A DNA stretch of 64,000 nt from Nonomuraea harbinensis (GTDB lineage Bacteria; Actinomycetota; Actinomycetes; Streptosporangiales; Streptosporangiaceae), in NCBI RefSeq assembly GCF_019396385.1, contig NZ_JAHKRN010000006.1, forward strand, positions 1 through 64,000, given 5' to 3'. This document shows, piece after piece, positions 1 through 10,573 of the stretch. A program made the position numbers and the translations under genes. Position 1 is the first letter of the stretch, and each line of letters begins with the position of its first letter. A model generated the notes under the pieces. The model searched no databases. It had not been told where the DNA came from and was given only the letters and a program-made list of their open reading frames with translations.

Positions 1-573
1 TCCATAAAATGAATTTGAATCCCAACCAAAAAGGAATCCGTCACATGAAAAATCATGACGGGGTTGTGCATCATGCACTGGCTTTTAACACACTGTTGAG
101 TTCTCAAGAAACGGACGCGTACACCCGGCAAGACCCGACCAGCGGCCCCCGCCGAAGAGGCGTTCATTTCGTCTTTGTGTTACCAATCTTCGCAGCCCCC
201 CAAGTTCGTGTCAAATTGACGCGAACCCCATCGAGCTTCAAAAATCGGCAACCACCCCGTTTCCGAGGCAACCCCTCTACCCTACCGGCCGATCCGGACA
301 GATGCGAACCATCCGGACGATCAGTGTGGAGTGGGACTCGCCGGGCTTCTCCGGGACTCTGGTGAGTCCCTGGCCGCCCGTGCCTGAGCAACTGTAGCAG
401 CCTCCAAGACCATCTCGGGCCCACAGAGGTAATCATCAGGTCCTTCCCTCCCCAGGGGACACCCAAACCTCACTGGTCCGGGAGGGCCCAGGGCAAGCGA
501 ACAGCAAGTGGTCCGCAATGCCCCGGCGGTACGAATTGCCACGAGCAGTCCCGCGCTCTCGGAGGTGTCCGGC
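1..573. other. Intergenic region, no supported gene
   Basis: I see no convincing gene here. Several open frames exist on both strands but they overlap one another, lack good ribosome sites and have no recognisable product. The first 120 bases are AT-rich for this genome. They hold two short dyads: CATGA-AAAA-TCATG at 44-57 and GTGCAT-C-ATGCAC at 66-78. A longer dyad lies at 205-225 and is listed separately. The region is probably the upstream control region of the gene starting at 574. Confidence 0.5.
205..225. promoter_or_regulatory. 21-base near-perfect inverted repeat
   Basis: The left half reads TTCGTGTCAA and the right half TTGACGCGAA around a central A, so 9 of 10 base pairs are complementary. 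The form is that of an operator for a dimeric regulator. No cognate regulator lies nearby, and the site is about 350 bases from the next start codon. Confidence 0.35.
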
Positions 574-978
574 ATGACCCGCTCGGAATACGACGACATC
601 CGTGCTTTCCTCGCCGACCCGGCGACCCAGGCGGGTGACCTGCTGGACGTGGCGAGGACCCTGGTGGAGGACCTGGAGCAGGCCCGCATGCGCGAGGCGA
701 TGGTGCGGACGCACTACCTGCGGCTGCTGACCGCCGCTCGCGCGACCGTGGCCGCCGAGCACGCCGGCGCGCCGGACCCGATGACGTTCGTCAGGCACGA
801 GCTCGACGAGCGGGGGCAGCTTCCGCAGCCCGGAGAGGCCGTGCAGCGCATCCTGTCGGACGCCCAGGCGGCGGCCGCCCTGCTCGCCTGCCTGGCGGAG
901 CAGCAGACCAAGCCGCGCCCCCGTGACAGCATGCGGCTGCGCCGCTGCGTCGGCCCGGTCCGCAGCCTGCGTCGCTGA
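574..978 (+). CDS. Hypothetical protein, 134 aa
   Basis: I do not recognise this family. The start at 574 is chosen because GGAGGTG at 561-567 sits six bases upstream; a longer frame from 508 has no comparable site. The protein is mostly helical and charged in its first half (TRSEYDDIRAFLADPATQ, then a DVARTLVEDLEQARMREA helix) and ends in an Arg-rich tail. It has no signal peptide or membrane segment. It is followed after a gap of about 110 bases by two more small genes on the same strand. It could be a small DNA- or protein-binding factor, but nothing in the sequence shows this. Confidence 0.6.
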   Translation: MTRSEYDDIRAFLADPATQAGDLLDVARTLVEDLEQARMREAMVRTHYLRLLTAARATVAAEHAGAPDPMTFVRHELDERGQLPQPGEAVQRILSDAQAAAALLACLAEQQTKPRPRDSMRLRRCVGPVRSLRR

Positions 979-1091
979 CTTCCGCCGTGATCCGCGCGGC
1001 CCGCACTCGACAGGCGGGCTGGAACGGCAAACAACGCGGCGGTGACCCAACGCATACCCGGGCTTGGGGTGGTGACTGTAAGACTGCGCAT

Positions 1092-1280
1092 ATGTGGCAG
1101 AGAGGGATGAATTGGGCGGCCATCGCGCTGGTAGCCATATTCAACCTGATGTGGCTGGGCGTGGTCGTCTACGCGGACGTGACCTCCACTTTCTGGTCGC
1201 GCGCCACCCAGGTGGTGGTCGCCCTGTCCCTGCTCGGCTGGGCCGCCAGGAAGACGGTCGAGATGATCGGCAAGGCGTGA
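1092..1280 (+). CDS. Small two-helix membrane protein
   Basis: This short protein of about 62 aa contains two hydrophobic segments, NWAAIALVAIFNLMWLGVVVY and ATQVVVALSLLGWAA, joined by a short polar turn. It probably sits in the cytoplasmic membrane as a hairpin. The start is uncertain: ATG codons at 1092 and 1107 are in frame, and a GAGAGGG stretch lies between them. Its stop codon overlaps a possible GTG start of the next gene at 1277, so the two are probably co-translated. Family and function are unknown. Confidence 0.5.
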   Translation: MWQRGMNWAAIALVAIFNLMWLGVVVYADVTSTFWSRATQVVVALSLLGWAARKTVEMIGKA

Positions 1281-1285
1281 GTTCG

Positions 1286-1510
1286 ATGAGTGAGCAACCG
1301 TACGAGATCGGCAAGGATCTGGGGGACGACCCGCAGCAGTCGTGGGCCGCGATGTACGAGGACGTGTTCCCCCAGCAGCACCAGATCGTGGAGATCGACG
1401 ACGAGATCCCGCGTGGCATCTCCAGATGGGTGGACGAGGAGGACCCCCGCGAGTCCGACACCTTCATCGACCCCATGGAGGTCGAGGACCCGCCGCAGCT
1501 GGAGTTCTAA
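1286..1510 (+). CDS. Small acidic protein, 74 aa
   Basis: This is a strongly acidic soluble protein with many Asp and Glu residues (for example EIDDEIPRGISRWVDEEDPRESD). It has no signal or membrane segment. The listed start is ATG 1286; an in-frame GTG at 1277 would overlap the previous stop in a GTGA arrangement and is also possible. Its stop overlaps the end of the convergent haemoglobin gene by three or four bases. Tight spacing to the small membrane protein upstream suggests one transcript. I do not recognise the family. Confidence 0.55.
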   Translation: MSEQPYEIGKDLGDDPQQSWAAMYEDVFPQQHQIVEIDDEIPRGISRWVDEEDPRESDTFIDPMEVEDPPQLEF

Positions 1511-1974
1511 GGCTGGTACGGAGGAGCGACGCCCCAGCCCCACCGTGGCACCGGCGCCTGTCGCGGCGGCGTGGCGCCGGGCTGCGAGTTGGTGCGGGCG
1601 ATCCTGGTGCCCCATTCGATGTAGCCGGCGAACGCGGCCCTGAACTCGGGATCGTCCGGCAGCCCTACCTCGTCGGCGGCGTCCATGAGCAGGCTCACCC
1701 ATCGGCGCCGCTGCTCCTCGGTGATGCCCCGGTTGAGGTGGTGGGCCAGCATGTGCGAGTATCCCCCGCGTTCGCCGGTGTAGCGGGCGGGCCCGCCGAA
1801 CACCTCGCCCAGCCACATGGCCACGTACCGGGGATGGCCGGGATCCATGTGCGCGAACAGCGGCCCGATCAGGTCGTCCTTCACGACCTGGCGGTAGAAG
1901 ACCTCGGTCAGCCGCTCCAGCGCCTCCGTGCCGCCGGCCCATTCGTAAAGCGTCGGTATGCCTTCTTTATCCAT
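1507..1974 (-). CDS. glbO: Group II truncated haemoglobin
   Basis: This 155-aa protein matches group II (trHbO-type) truncated haemoglobins, which bind haem and oxygen and are thought to support respiration or detoxify reactive nitrogen species. Visible signatures are the N-terminal LYEWAGG, then FYRQVVKDDLIGPLFAHMDPGHP and MWLGEVFGGP, and the segment HMLAHHLNRGITEEQRRRW, which carries the proximal His. The C-terminal tail of about 25 residues is rich in Pro and Gln and goes beyond the globin fold. It lies tail to tail with the acidic protein gene. No operon partner is evident. Confidence 0.93.
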   Translation of the reverse strand: MDKEGIPTLYEWAGGTEALERLTEVFYRQVVKDDLIGPLFAHMDPGHPRYVAMWLGEVFGGPARYTGERGGYSHMLAHHLNRGITEEQRRRWVSLLMDAADEVGLPDDPEFRAAFAGYIEWGTRIARTNSQPGATPPRQAPVPRWGWGVAPPYQP

Positions 1975-2030
1975 GTAATCATGTAATCATCATGATGCGG
2001 GCCTCGGCAACACCCTAGATACTCGGATCC

Positions 2031-2609
2031 ATGACCTTCGATCACAACGACCACTACCACCCTCTGCTGCTCCGCCATCTCCCGGCGGGCGCGGCCACCG
2101 CGCTCGACGTGGGCTGCGGCACCGGGCTGTTCGCGCGCCGGCTGGCCGCCCGTGGTGTCGTCGTGGACGCGATCGATCCGTCGCGGGAGGTCATCGAGAC
2201 GGCGCCGCGCGCGGCGGGTGTCCGATACGCGCGCGCCGACGTCACCGCCATGGACCTGCCCGAGGCCCACTACGACTTCATCTCGTGCCTGGCCAGCCTG
2301 CACCACGTGCCGTTCGAGACGGTGATCAGGTTGCGTGCGGCGCTCGTGCCCGGTGGAGTGCTTGCGGTGCTCGGCTGCTACCGGGAGAGCACCGCGGCCG
2401 ACTACCTGACCAGCCTGGCGGCCGTCCCGGTGAACGCCGCCGCGCGCCTGGCGCTGAGCCGCCGGAGCTCCTCACCGGTGAAGGCGCCGGTCAGGCCGCC
2501 GGTGATGACGCTCGGCGAGGTCAGGGAGCACACCGCCCGCCTCCTGCCCGGCGCCCGGGTCAGGCGCCTCCTCTTCTGGCGCTATCTGCTGGTCAGCCGC
2601 AGGCCCTAG
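2031..2609 (+). CDS. Class I SAM-dependent methyltransferase
   Basis: The 192-aa protein has the S-adenosylmethionine-binding motif I, ALDVGCGTGLFARRL, near residue 25. An acidic residue follows the next strand (VVVDAIDPS), and a motif IV-like LPEAHYDFISCLASLHHV comes after that. These fit a small Rossmann-fold methyltransferase acting on an unknown small molecule. It is transcribed away from the haemoglobin gene and converges with the next gene, overlapping its end by four bases. The substrate cannot be read from the sequence. Confidence 0.85.
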   Translation: MTFDHNDHYHPLLLRHLPAGAATALDVGCGTGLFARRLAARGVVVDAIDPSREVIETAPRAAGVRYARADVTAMDLPEAHYDFISCLASLHHVPFETVIRLRAALVPGGVLAVLGCYRESTAADYLTSLAAVPVNAAARLALSRRSSSPVKAPVRPPVMTLGEVREHTARLLPGARVRRLLFWRYLLVSRRP

Positions 2610-3181
2610 AAGTCCTCGCACGTCGCGTACCAGCTGTCGGAGAGCCGGTCGACGGACGAGAACCGGTAGGTTCTCAGCCGCTCCCCGTGCACGTACGTGA
2701 GACCGCAGAACTCCAGCCAGCCTCCCGACCCGATGACGCCCAGGTCGGCTCGGTCGACGTGGCGCACGGCCCGCCCGACCGGGAAGAGCCCGACCCATTC
2801 GACGCCGAGCCCGCTCTCGGCGTCGCCCACCGTGACGCTGTCGGGATGCAGCGGCAGTGACCGTACGTAGGCGGTCAGCGCCGGCTCCGACACCGCGAAC
2901 GCCGCGCGCATCGGCAGGTCGGCCGCGACGGTCGCGCAGGTGAGCGCGGCGACGAGCGGCGCGACCACGATGCCGGGGCTCCGGCGGTAGCGGGGGACGC
3001 AGAGCAGGACGATCCACAGGGCCGTCGTCAGGATCCAGAACAGGACCGCGTAAGACAGGACATAAAGGCTGCCGCCGGGAAAGACCATCGCGATGAGGGT
3101 GAGAAGGGCCGCGAGTGTGGCCGGCGCCACGAGCCAGAGCCACCGCACCCTGCCGGTGGAACCCGTCACGGGGACACGCAC
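2606..3181 (-). CDS. Hypothetical membrane protein, 191 aa
   Basis: The N-terminal half has three hydrophobic segments, at roughly residues 14-34, 40-60 and 70-90. A soluble C-terminal half of about 100 residues probably faces outside. That half contains two Cys (in EFCGLTY and ATCEDF) that could form a disulfide. The family is not recognised. It ends tail to tail with the methyltransferase and starts about 190 bases from the cellulase gene, so it is probably a single-gene unit. Confidence 0.6.
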   Translation of the reverse strand: MRVPVTGSTGRVRWLWLVAPATLAALLTLIAMVFPGGSLYVLSYAVLFWILTTALWIVLLCVPRYRRSPGIVVAPLVAALTCATVAADLPMRAAFAVSEPALTAYVRSLPLHPDSVTVGDAESGLGVEWVGLFPVGRAVRHVDRADLGVIGSGGWLEFCGLTYVHGERLRTYRFSSVDRLSDSWYATCEDF

Positions 3182-3238
3182 ACACGGGACCCTAGCAAGA
3201 GCAGGCCGGTTGACCGGCGCGATCGCCGTCAGTCGTAA

Positions 3239-5281
<2,043 letters not shown>

Positions 5282-5301
<20 letters not shown>

Positions 5302-5650
5302 GCAGTACATCCCTGTAGGTACGTTCATCGATCGACTGGTTGGCGGGCTTCGGCGGGGTGATGCTCACGAGCCCCTCGCGCCGCAGGTCACCGAGCAGCA
5401 CGCGGGTGACGTTGAGCGGCAGGCCGAGCCCGGCCGCGACGTCGGCCACGGGGGTCGGCCTGCGGCAGATGCGCAGGATGGTGTGATGCTCCGGGTTCAG
5501 CACGGACGGCTCCTGCGGCAGGTGGACCGTGGCGACGATGGCCACCAGGTCGAACGCCTCGCCCTGGGGCCGCGCCCGGCCGCCCGTGAGACCGTACAAC
5601 CGGATCAGAGGCCCCGGATCGTCGTCTGTCACGGTGTCATCCCGTTCCAC
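5282..5650 (-). CDS. cvnC: Conservon DUF742 protein CvnC
   Basis: The 122-aa protein belongs to the DUF742 family, a winged-helix-like fold found only with roadblock and CvnD proteins. The conserved RLYGLTGGRARP segment lies near the N terminus. A helical ADVAAGLGLPLNVTRVLLGDLRREGLV region follows and resembles a winged helix. It overlaps cvnB by 22 bases and cvnD by 20 bases, which points to translational coupling. It probably bridges the other conservon proteins. Confidence 0.9.
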
Positions 5651-6054
5651 ACCGGCGCGGGCGCCGCGCCTCTCGGCAGCGCGGTCAGGTGCTCGCCCAC
5701 CCGACGGACGAGCAGGGCCATCTCGTACGTGATCAGGCCCAGCTCGGAGTCGCCCGCGGCCAGGACCGCCAGCCGGGCGCCCTGACCGGCCGCGGTGACG
5801 AACAGGAAGCCGCCTTCCAGCTCGATGATCGTCTGGCGGACGCCGCCCATCCCGAAGTGCCGGCCCGCGCCCATCGCCAGGCTGTGGCTGCCTGCCGCGA
5901 TCGCCGCGAGGTGCTCGGTGTCCTCCCTGGTCAGCCCCTGGGATCCGCCCATGGTGAGGCCGTCGGCGGACAGCAGGATCGCGTGCCGCACTCCCGCGAC
6001 CCGGTTGGCCAGGTCGTCGAGCAGCCAGCTCAGCTCAGATCTCGCGTCAGCCAT
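5629..6054 (-). CDS. cvnB: Conservon roadblock/LC7 protein CvnB
   Basis: The 141-aa protein is a roadblock/LC7-domain protein, a family that regulates small GTPases. It opens with SELSWLLDDLANRVAGVRHAILLSADGL and carries the family's Gly-rich middle (GRHFGMGGVRQTIIELEGGFLFV). It overlaps the end of cvnA by eight bases and the start of cvnC by 22. By analogy with other conservons it should act between the CvnA kinase-like protein and the CvnD GTPase. Confidence 0.92.
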   Translation of the reverse strand: MADARSELSWLLDDLANRVAGVRHAILLSADGLTMGGSQGLTREDTEHLAAIAAGSHSLAMGAGRHFGMGGVRQTIIELEGGFLFVTAAGQGARLAVLAAGDSELGLITYEMALLVRRVGEHLTALPRGAAPAPVWNGMTP

Positions 6055-8287
6055 GGGAATCCCTTTCGTCGCGCACGTCGCGGTCGCCGTTCGTCTCTCT
6101 GCGCGCCTGCCGCCAGCCCTCCTGCATGGAGGTCATGAGGCTGAACAGTTCCTCTGGTGCGCGGGCGGAGACGTCGGGCTCCTGCTCCGGACGTGTTTTC
6201 CGTAGTTGTGGTGCGAGATGTGCCTGGCGTACCCGGACCGGCAGGCCGTCCAGGTCGTCGTCCGGCTCCGTCTGCCGCGGGATCGGCCCGGTGGGCGGGT
6301 CGAGCGTCCGCACCGGGCCGGACGCGCGCACCTCCCTGGGCGGCGGGGGCGGGACCTGCCGGACGGGCTCGAACAGCGACTGGCTGAGCTGCGACGGGAC
6401 CGGCGCGCGCTCGGCGAGCACGCTCGTCGGCAGCATCACGATCGCGGTCGTGCCGTCGTACGGGGACGGGCGGAGTGTGACCTTGACGCCGTGCCGCGCG
6501 GCCAGCCGGGAGACCACGAAGACGCCCATCCGGTCGCTGCGCGCCAGGTCGAACTCCGGCGGGGTGATGAGCTGGGCGTTCAGCTCCTCCAGGGTGCCGG
6601 GGTTCACGCCCAGGCCGCGGTCCTCGATCTCCAGGGCGAAGCCGTTGGCCGCCGTGAGACCGCGTACCTGCACGCTGGTGTTGGGCGGCGAGAAGGCGGT
6701 GGCGTTCTCCAGCAGCTCGGCGACCAGGTGAATGACGTCGGTCACCGCGCCGCCGGTGAGCAGCGGGCTGTCCGGCATCGGCTGGATGGTGACGCGCGTG
6801 TAGTCCTCCACCTCCAGCGCGGCGCTGCGTACCACGTCGAAGATCGGCACCGGGTCCCGCCAGCGGCGGCCGGGGGCGGCGTCGGACAGGATGATGAGGT
6901 TCTCCGCGTGGCGGCGCATGCGGGTGGTGAAGTGGTCGAGCTTGAACAGGCCCTCAAGGGTGTCCGGGTCCTCGGCCTTGCGCTCCATCGCGTCCAGCAG
7001 CGAGAGCTGGCGGTGCAGCAGCGCCTGGTTGCGGCGGGCCAGGTTCAGGAAGACCTGGCCGACGCCCTTGCGCAGGGTGGCCTGGCCGACGGCGGCCTCG
7101 ACGGCGGTGCGCTGCACGGCCGAGAACGCCTGCACCACCCGCTCCACCTCGGCGGTGCGGGCGCTCTCCAGCTCCGGCGTCTCGGCCGGGTCCACGTCCT
7201 CGCCCTTGCGCAGCCGCTCGACCAGCCGGGGCAGCCGCACCTCGGCCAGCTCGACGGCCGAGCCCTGCAGCTTCTTCAGCTCGTTCACCAGCGACCGGCC
7301 GAACCGGTACGAGAGCGCGATCGACAGCACCACGGCCAGCAGGCCCAGGCCGACGACCAGCACGATGCGCATCAGGCCGGCGAAGACCAGGTCCTCGCCC
7401 TTGGCGGAGGCGCGGGCCAGCTCCTTGGCGTAGTTGTCGCTCAGGATGGTGTGGACGGCGCCGGCGTCCCGCCGCCAGGATTCGGCCAGGATCGGCGGCC
7501 TGCCGCTCTTGTTCCAGTGGAAGACGGCGTCCTCGGCGGTGGTGAACCGCTGGTAGGCGGGCTCGGCCAACAGTTGCTCGTGCCAGACCCGCAGCTCGGG
7601 GCCCATGTCCCGCTCGGCGTTCACGAGCTGGACGCGGCGGCCGGCCATCGCCGCGACGAACGCGCCGTGCTCGGCCCTGGTCATCTCGCCGCGCTGCAGC
7701 GCCGGCGTGAGGATGGCGTTCTCCCTGGCCACGTACTCGTCGACGGCGCCGTAGTAGCCGAGGCCGCGCAGCACTCGGTACGAGGAGACCGCGGTGATCA
7801 TCTCGGTGCCGGCGAACTGGCGGTTGGCGACGCTGATGACGTTGTTGAACTTCTCGGTGGTGGCGAGCACCGGCACCTGGTCCAGGTCGGCGCCGGCCCG
7901 GATGCTGGGCAGCCCGTCGAGCTCGCCGAGCAGGTCGCGCACCGCGTCGGGCGGGGTGCTGACGTCGCTCGTCACCGTGGCGGCCACGTCCCTGATGCGG
8001 GCCACGGCCTGGTCGGTGTGCTGGCGCTGGGTGCCGAGCTGGGCGTTGCCTGACGTGTTCCCGGCGGCCTCGGCGGTCAGCTGCCGTTCGCGTTGCAGCT
8101 GGGCGATCAGGTCGCGGGCGGGGACGCCGACGGCGTCCCACTCGCTGCGACTGCCCGCGAATCCGGAGGTCTCGCCCACCATCGTGTACGCGATGTACAC
8201 CCATAAGCCGATCAGCGAGACCAGCGGGACGATGAGGATGCGGACCAGCTTGGAGCGGATCGGTGGGGCGGCTCTCATACGCTTCAT
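6047..8287 (-). CDS. cvnA: Conservon sensor kinase-like protein CvnA
   Basis: This 746-aa membrane protein heads the conservon. A first membrane helix lies at residues 13-34, followed by a large extracellular region that resembles the nitrate/nitrite-sensing (NIT) domain. A second membrane helix near 305-330 precedes a HAMP-like linker, a helical region and a GHKL ATPase domain with a clear N-box (ELLENATAFSPP) and G-box (DRGLGVNPG). The C-terminal 120 residues are Pro-rich and disordered. The start could also be Met4 (8278). About 280 bases without a gene lie upstream and probably hold the operon promoter. The input signal is unknown. Confidence 0.9.
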   Translation of the reverse strand: MKRMRAAPPIRSKLVRILIVPLVSLIGLWVYIAYTMVGETSGFAGSRSEWDAVGVPARDLIAQLQRERQLTAEAAGNTSGNAQLGTQRQHTDQAVARIRDVAATVTSDVSTPPDAVRDLLGELDGLPSIRAGADLDQVPVLATTEKFNNVISVANRQFAGTEMITAVSSYRVLRGLGYYGAVDEYVARENAILTPALQRGEMTRAEHGAFVAAMAGRRVQLVNAERDMGPELRVWHEQLLAEPAYQRFTTAEDAVFHWNKSGRPPILAESWRRDAGAVHTILSDNYAKELARASAKGEDLVFAGLMRIVLVVGLGLLAVVLSIALSYRFGRSLVNELKKLQGSAVELAEVRLPRLVERLRKGEDVDPAETPELESARTAEVERVVQAFSAVQRTAVEAAVGQATLRKGVGQVFLNLARRNQALLHRQLSLLDAMERKAEDPDTLEGLFKLDHFTTRMRRHAENLIILSDAAPGRRWRDPVPIFDVVRSAALEVEDYTRVTIQPMPDSPLLTGGAVTDVIHLVAELLENATAFSPPNTSVQVRGLTAANGFALEIEDRGLGVNPGTLEELNAQLITPPEFDLARSDRMGVFVVSRLAARHGVKVTLRPSPYDGTTAIVMLPTSVLAERAPVPSQLSQSLFEPVRQVPPPPPREVRASGPVRTLDPPTGPIPRQTEPDDDLDGLPVRVRQAHLAPQLRKTRPEQEPDVSARAPEELFSLMTSMQEGWRQARRETNGDRDVRDERDSHG

Positions 8288-8571
8288 CCAATCCGCGCGT
8301 GCCTGCGCATAGTCGATGCCGAAGAGGCGGTGAGTGCCTGCAGAGCACTCCCGCGACGGATGCGCGCTGTGATTTGCCCCACTATGCCGCTGAGGGTCAC
8401 GGGCTACAACCCGGCGTCACAAAAGTTGAGAGTTTGATATCCAACTCGCCACATACTCGCGTTTACAACCGTTTGTCATGATGTATCGCTTCGTGGTCCG
8501 CGCTCCTGGCCGGGGCTACCGCTCGCGGCTCCGCCGATGTTTGATCGAGGCAACCGACATCTGGAGGCGTC

Positions 8572-8874
8572 ATGGCGTACCAGCTCCTCGCGCTCTACCA
8601 CCACCCGGAGAGCACGGCCGCGTTCGACAAGCACTACGACGAGGTGCACGCGCCGCTCGCCGCCCGGCTTCCCGGCCTGCGCTCCTACACGGCCACCCGG
8701 CCCGGGGGCGCGGAGCCGGCCTACTACCTGGTGGCGGTGCTGACGTTCGACGACGAGGCCGCGTTCAACACCGCCATGGGCAGCGACGTCGGTCAGCAGG
8801 CGGTGACGGACCTGGCGAACTTCGCGGGCGCGGGCGTCACGATGCTCACGGGCCCGGCGGAGACTGTGGTCTGA
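8572..8874 (+). CDS. EthD family protein
   Basis: This 100-aa protein matches the EthD family of small ferredoxin-like alpha/beta-barrel proteins. It has the typical LYHHPESTAAFDKHYDEVHAPL opening and a FDDEAAFNTAM segment. Family members include accessory proteins of ether-degrading cytochrome P450 systems and polyketide cyclase-like enzymes, but many have no known role. The start follows GGAGG at 8563-8567. It stands alone and converges with the following methyltransferase gene, with only 18 bases between them. Confidence 0.85.
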   Translation: MAYQLLALYHHPESTAAFDKHYDEVHAPLAARLPGLRSYTATRPGGAEPAYYLVAVLTFDDEAAFNTAMGSDVGQQAVTDLANFAGAGVTMLTGPAETVV

Positions 8875-8892
8875 CGGCGCGCACGGCAAGGA

Positions 8893-9405
8893 TCAACGGC
8901 GCGGGATGATGGTCACGGCGCCGTCCTCACGTTTTTCGATGTGCGGGCCGTTGAAGCAGGGTTGCACCCCGTAGAACAGCAGGAGGCCGCCCGGGCGCAG
9001 CACTCGGGCGGCCTCCTTCGTCAGCGCGGCGAAGTCGGGGATGTCGGTGGACAGCCAGAGGGCGGTGACGGTCCCGAACGCGCCGTCGCCGAACGGCAGC
9101 GCGTGGCCGTCGCCCTGTAACAGCGGCGCCGGGTCCCTGCGGCGGGCGAGCCGCAGCTGGTCGGCTGACCGGTCGAGCCCGACGACGGTCCTGCCGGTGG
9201 CGCGGATCGTGCCGAGATAGTGGCCGGTGCCGCAGCCCAGGTCGAGGCAGGGGCCGTCGCCCGGTCCGAGCAGCTCGGCCAGCTCGGGCGCGTTCCCCGC
9301 GGCGCCTTCGGCGTTGAACTCGTCGTACCACTCGGCCAGGCCGTCGTAGCGAGCGCTCATGATCCAGTCATACGTCGACGCGCTCGTGGCCGCGCGGGCC
9401 TCCAT
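8893..9405 (-). CDS. Class I SAM-dependent methyltransferase
   Basis: The protein has the S-adenosylmethionine-binding motif PCLDLGCGTGHYLGTIRA, the acidic VVGLDRS strand end and a motif IV-like FGDGAFGTVTALWLSTDIPDF. This fits an UbiE/Methyltransf_11-type enzyme of unknown substrate. The listed ATG at 9405 gives 170 aa and lies one or two bases from the transcription start predicted by the mirror-image promoter, so the message could be leaderless. An ATG at 9360 gives 155 aa. The open frame continues upstream to 10863 but that part is antisense to the AAA+ gene and is not coding. Confidence 0.85.
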   Translation of the reverse strand: MEARAATSASTYDWIMSARYDGLAEWYDEFNAEGAAGNAPELAELLGPGDGPCLDLGCGTGHYLGTIRATGRTVVGLDRSADQLRLARRRDPAPLLQGDGHALPFGDGAFGTVTALWLSTDIPDFAALTKEAARVLRPGGLLLFYGVQPCFNGPHIEKREDGAVTIIPRR

Positions 9406-9409
9406 TCCC

Positions 9410-9454
9410 GTCAACCATAGTTGACCGTCTTCCGGAGGGTCAACTATGGTTGAC
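9410..9454. promoter_or_regulatory. Mirror-image divergent promoters in a 16-base inverted repeat
   Basis: Two 16-base blocks, GTCAACCATAGTTGAC (9410-9425) and GTCAACTATGGTTGAC (9439-9454), are exact reverse complements of each other, and each is itself nearly palindromic. On the + strand TTGACC (9421-9426) and TATGGT (9445-9450) form a -35/-10 pair with an 18-base spacer. The minus strand has the identical pair, TTGACC at 9443-9438 and TATGGT at 9419-9414, also with 18 bases. They would drive the AAA+ operon and the methyltransferase. The blocks may also bind a dimeric regulator. Confidence 0.65.
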
Positions 9455-9475
9455 GCGACACCTTGGAGGATTCCC

Positions 9476-10573
9476 ATGACGAAGAACGACAGCGTGCGCA
9501 CGGCCCTCGCCCTGGCGGTGCGGGCGGGCCTGCCCGTCCTGCTGTGGGGAGCGCCGGGCACCGGCAAGACGTCCGCCGTCGTCGCGCTCGGGCGGCAGCT
9601 GGACCTGCCGGTGGAGGTGGTCGTCGGATCGGTCCGCGAGCCCGGCGACTTCGCCGGGCTCCCGGTCGTCCGCCAGGAGGGGACGTGGTTCGCGCCGCCG
9701 CGCTGGGCGGAACGGCTGGCGTCCGCCGGGTCGGGGCTGCTCTTCCTGGACGAGCTGACCACGGCGCCGCCGGCGGTGCAGGCCGCGATGCTGCGGGTGG
9801 TGCTGGAACGCGCCGTGGGCGACCTCGTACTTCCCGAAGGGGTGCGGATCGTGGCCGCCGCGAACCCGCCGGACCTGGCCGCGGACGGCTGGGAGCTGTC
9901 GGCGCCGCTCGCGAACCGGCTCGTCCACCTGGACTGGGAGGTCTCGCCCGTGGACGTGGCCGACGGCCTGGCCCACGGGTTCCCCGAGCCGGACGCCGTC
10001 CGGGTCGTCCCTCCGTCGCGGGCGGGGGTGGCCGCGGCGAAGGCGCGGGTCGGCGCCTTCCTGCGGGTCAGGCCCGAGCTGGTGCTCGCCGTGCCGGGTA
10101 CGCCGGAGCGCGCGGGCAGGAGCTGGCCGAGCCCGCGCAGCTGGGAGATGGCCGCGATCGCGCTGGCCGCCGGAGAGGCCGACGCGGCGGTGACCGATGT
10201 GGACGCGGCGGTGGCGGCGCTGGTGATCGGGGCGGTGGGCGAGGCGGCCGGGTTCGAGCTGCTGTCCTGGTTGCGCACGCTGGACCTGCCCGACCCGGAG
10301 ACCCTGCTGGACGACCCCGATGCGCCGCTGCCGGATCGGGCGGACCGGTTGCACGCGCTGCTGGGCGGGCTGGTCGCGCATGTCGTGGCCGACGGCGGCG
10401 CGGCGGCCTGGGAACGCGCCTGGACGGTGATCGGCCGGGTCTCGAAGACGACGCCCGACGTGGCCGCGGCCTCGGCGCGGACGCTGGCCGCGAACCGTCC
10501 GGCCGGGGCGGGCCTGCCCTCCGCGCTCCTCGACCTCGCGCCGATCCTGCGATCCGCGGGCCTCATGCCATGA
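9476..10573 (+). CDS. MoxR-type AAA+ ATPase
   Basis: This 365-aa protein is an AAA+ ATPase of the MoxR-like class, which usually acts as a chaperone with VWA-domain partners. It has Walker A GAPGTGKTS at residues 25-33, Walker B LLFLDEL with Asp92 and Glu93, and a sensor-1 Asn130 in AAANPPD. The start follows GGAGGA at 9465-9470. The next gene begins with an ATGA overlap at 10570, so the ATPase and the VWA protein are translationally coupled. The C-terminal third is Ala- and Leu-rich helical sequence typical of the lid. The substrate remodelled by this complex is unknown. Confidence 0.92.
   Translation: MTKNDSVRTALALAVRAGLPVLLWGAPGTGKTSAVVALGRQLDLPVEVVVGSVREPGDFAGLPVVRQEGTWFAPPRWAERLASAGSGLLFLDELTTAPPAVQAAMLRVVLERAVGDLVLPEGVRIVAAANPPDLAADGWELSAPLANRLVHLDWEVSPVDVADGLAHGFPEPDAVRVVPPSRAGVAAAKARVGAFLRVRPELVLAVPGTPERAGRSWPSPRSWEMAAIALAAGEADAAVTDVDAAVAALVIGAVGEAAGFELLSWLRTLDLPDPETLLDDPDAPLPDRADRLHALLGGLVAHVVADGGAAAWERAWTVIGRVSKTTPDVAAASARTLAANRPAGAGLPSALLDLAPILRSAGLMP

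Noticed and set aside
8465..8476. Operator-like dyad ACAACCGTTTGT upstream of the EthD gene
   Set aside because: Only 10 of 12 positions are symmetric, and no known consensus fits, so chance is a sufficient explanation.
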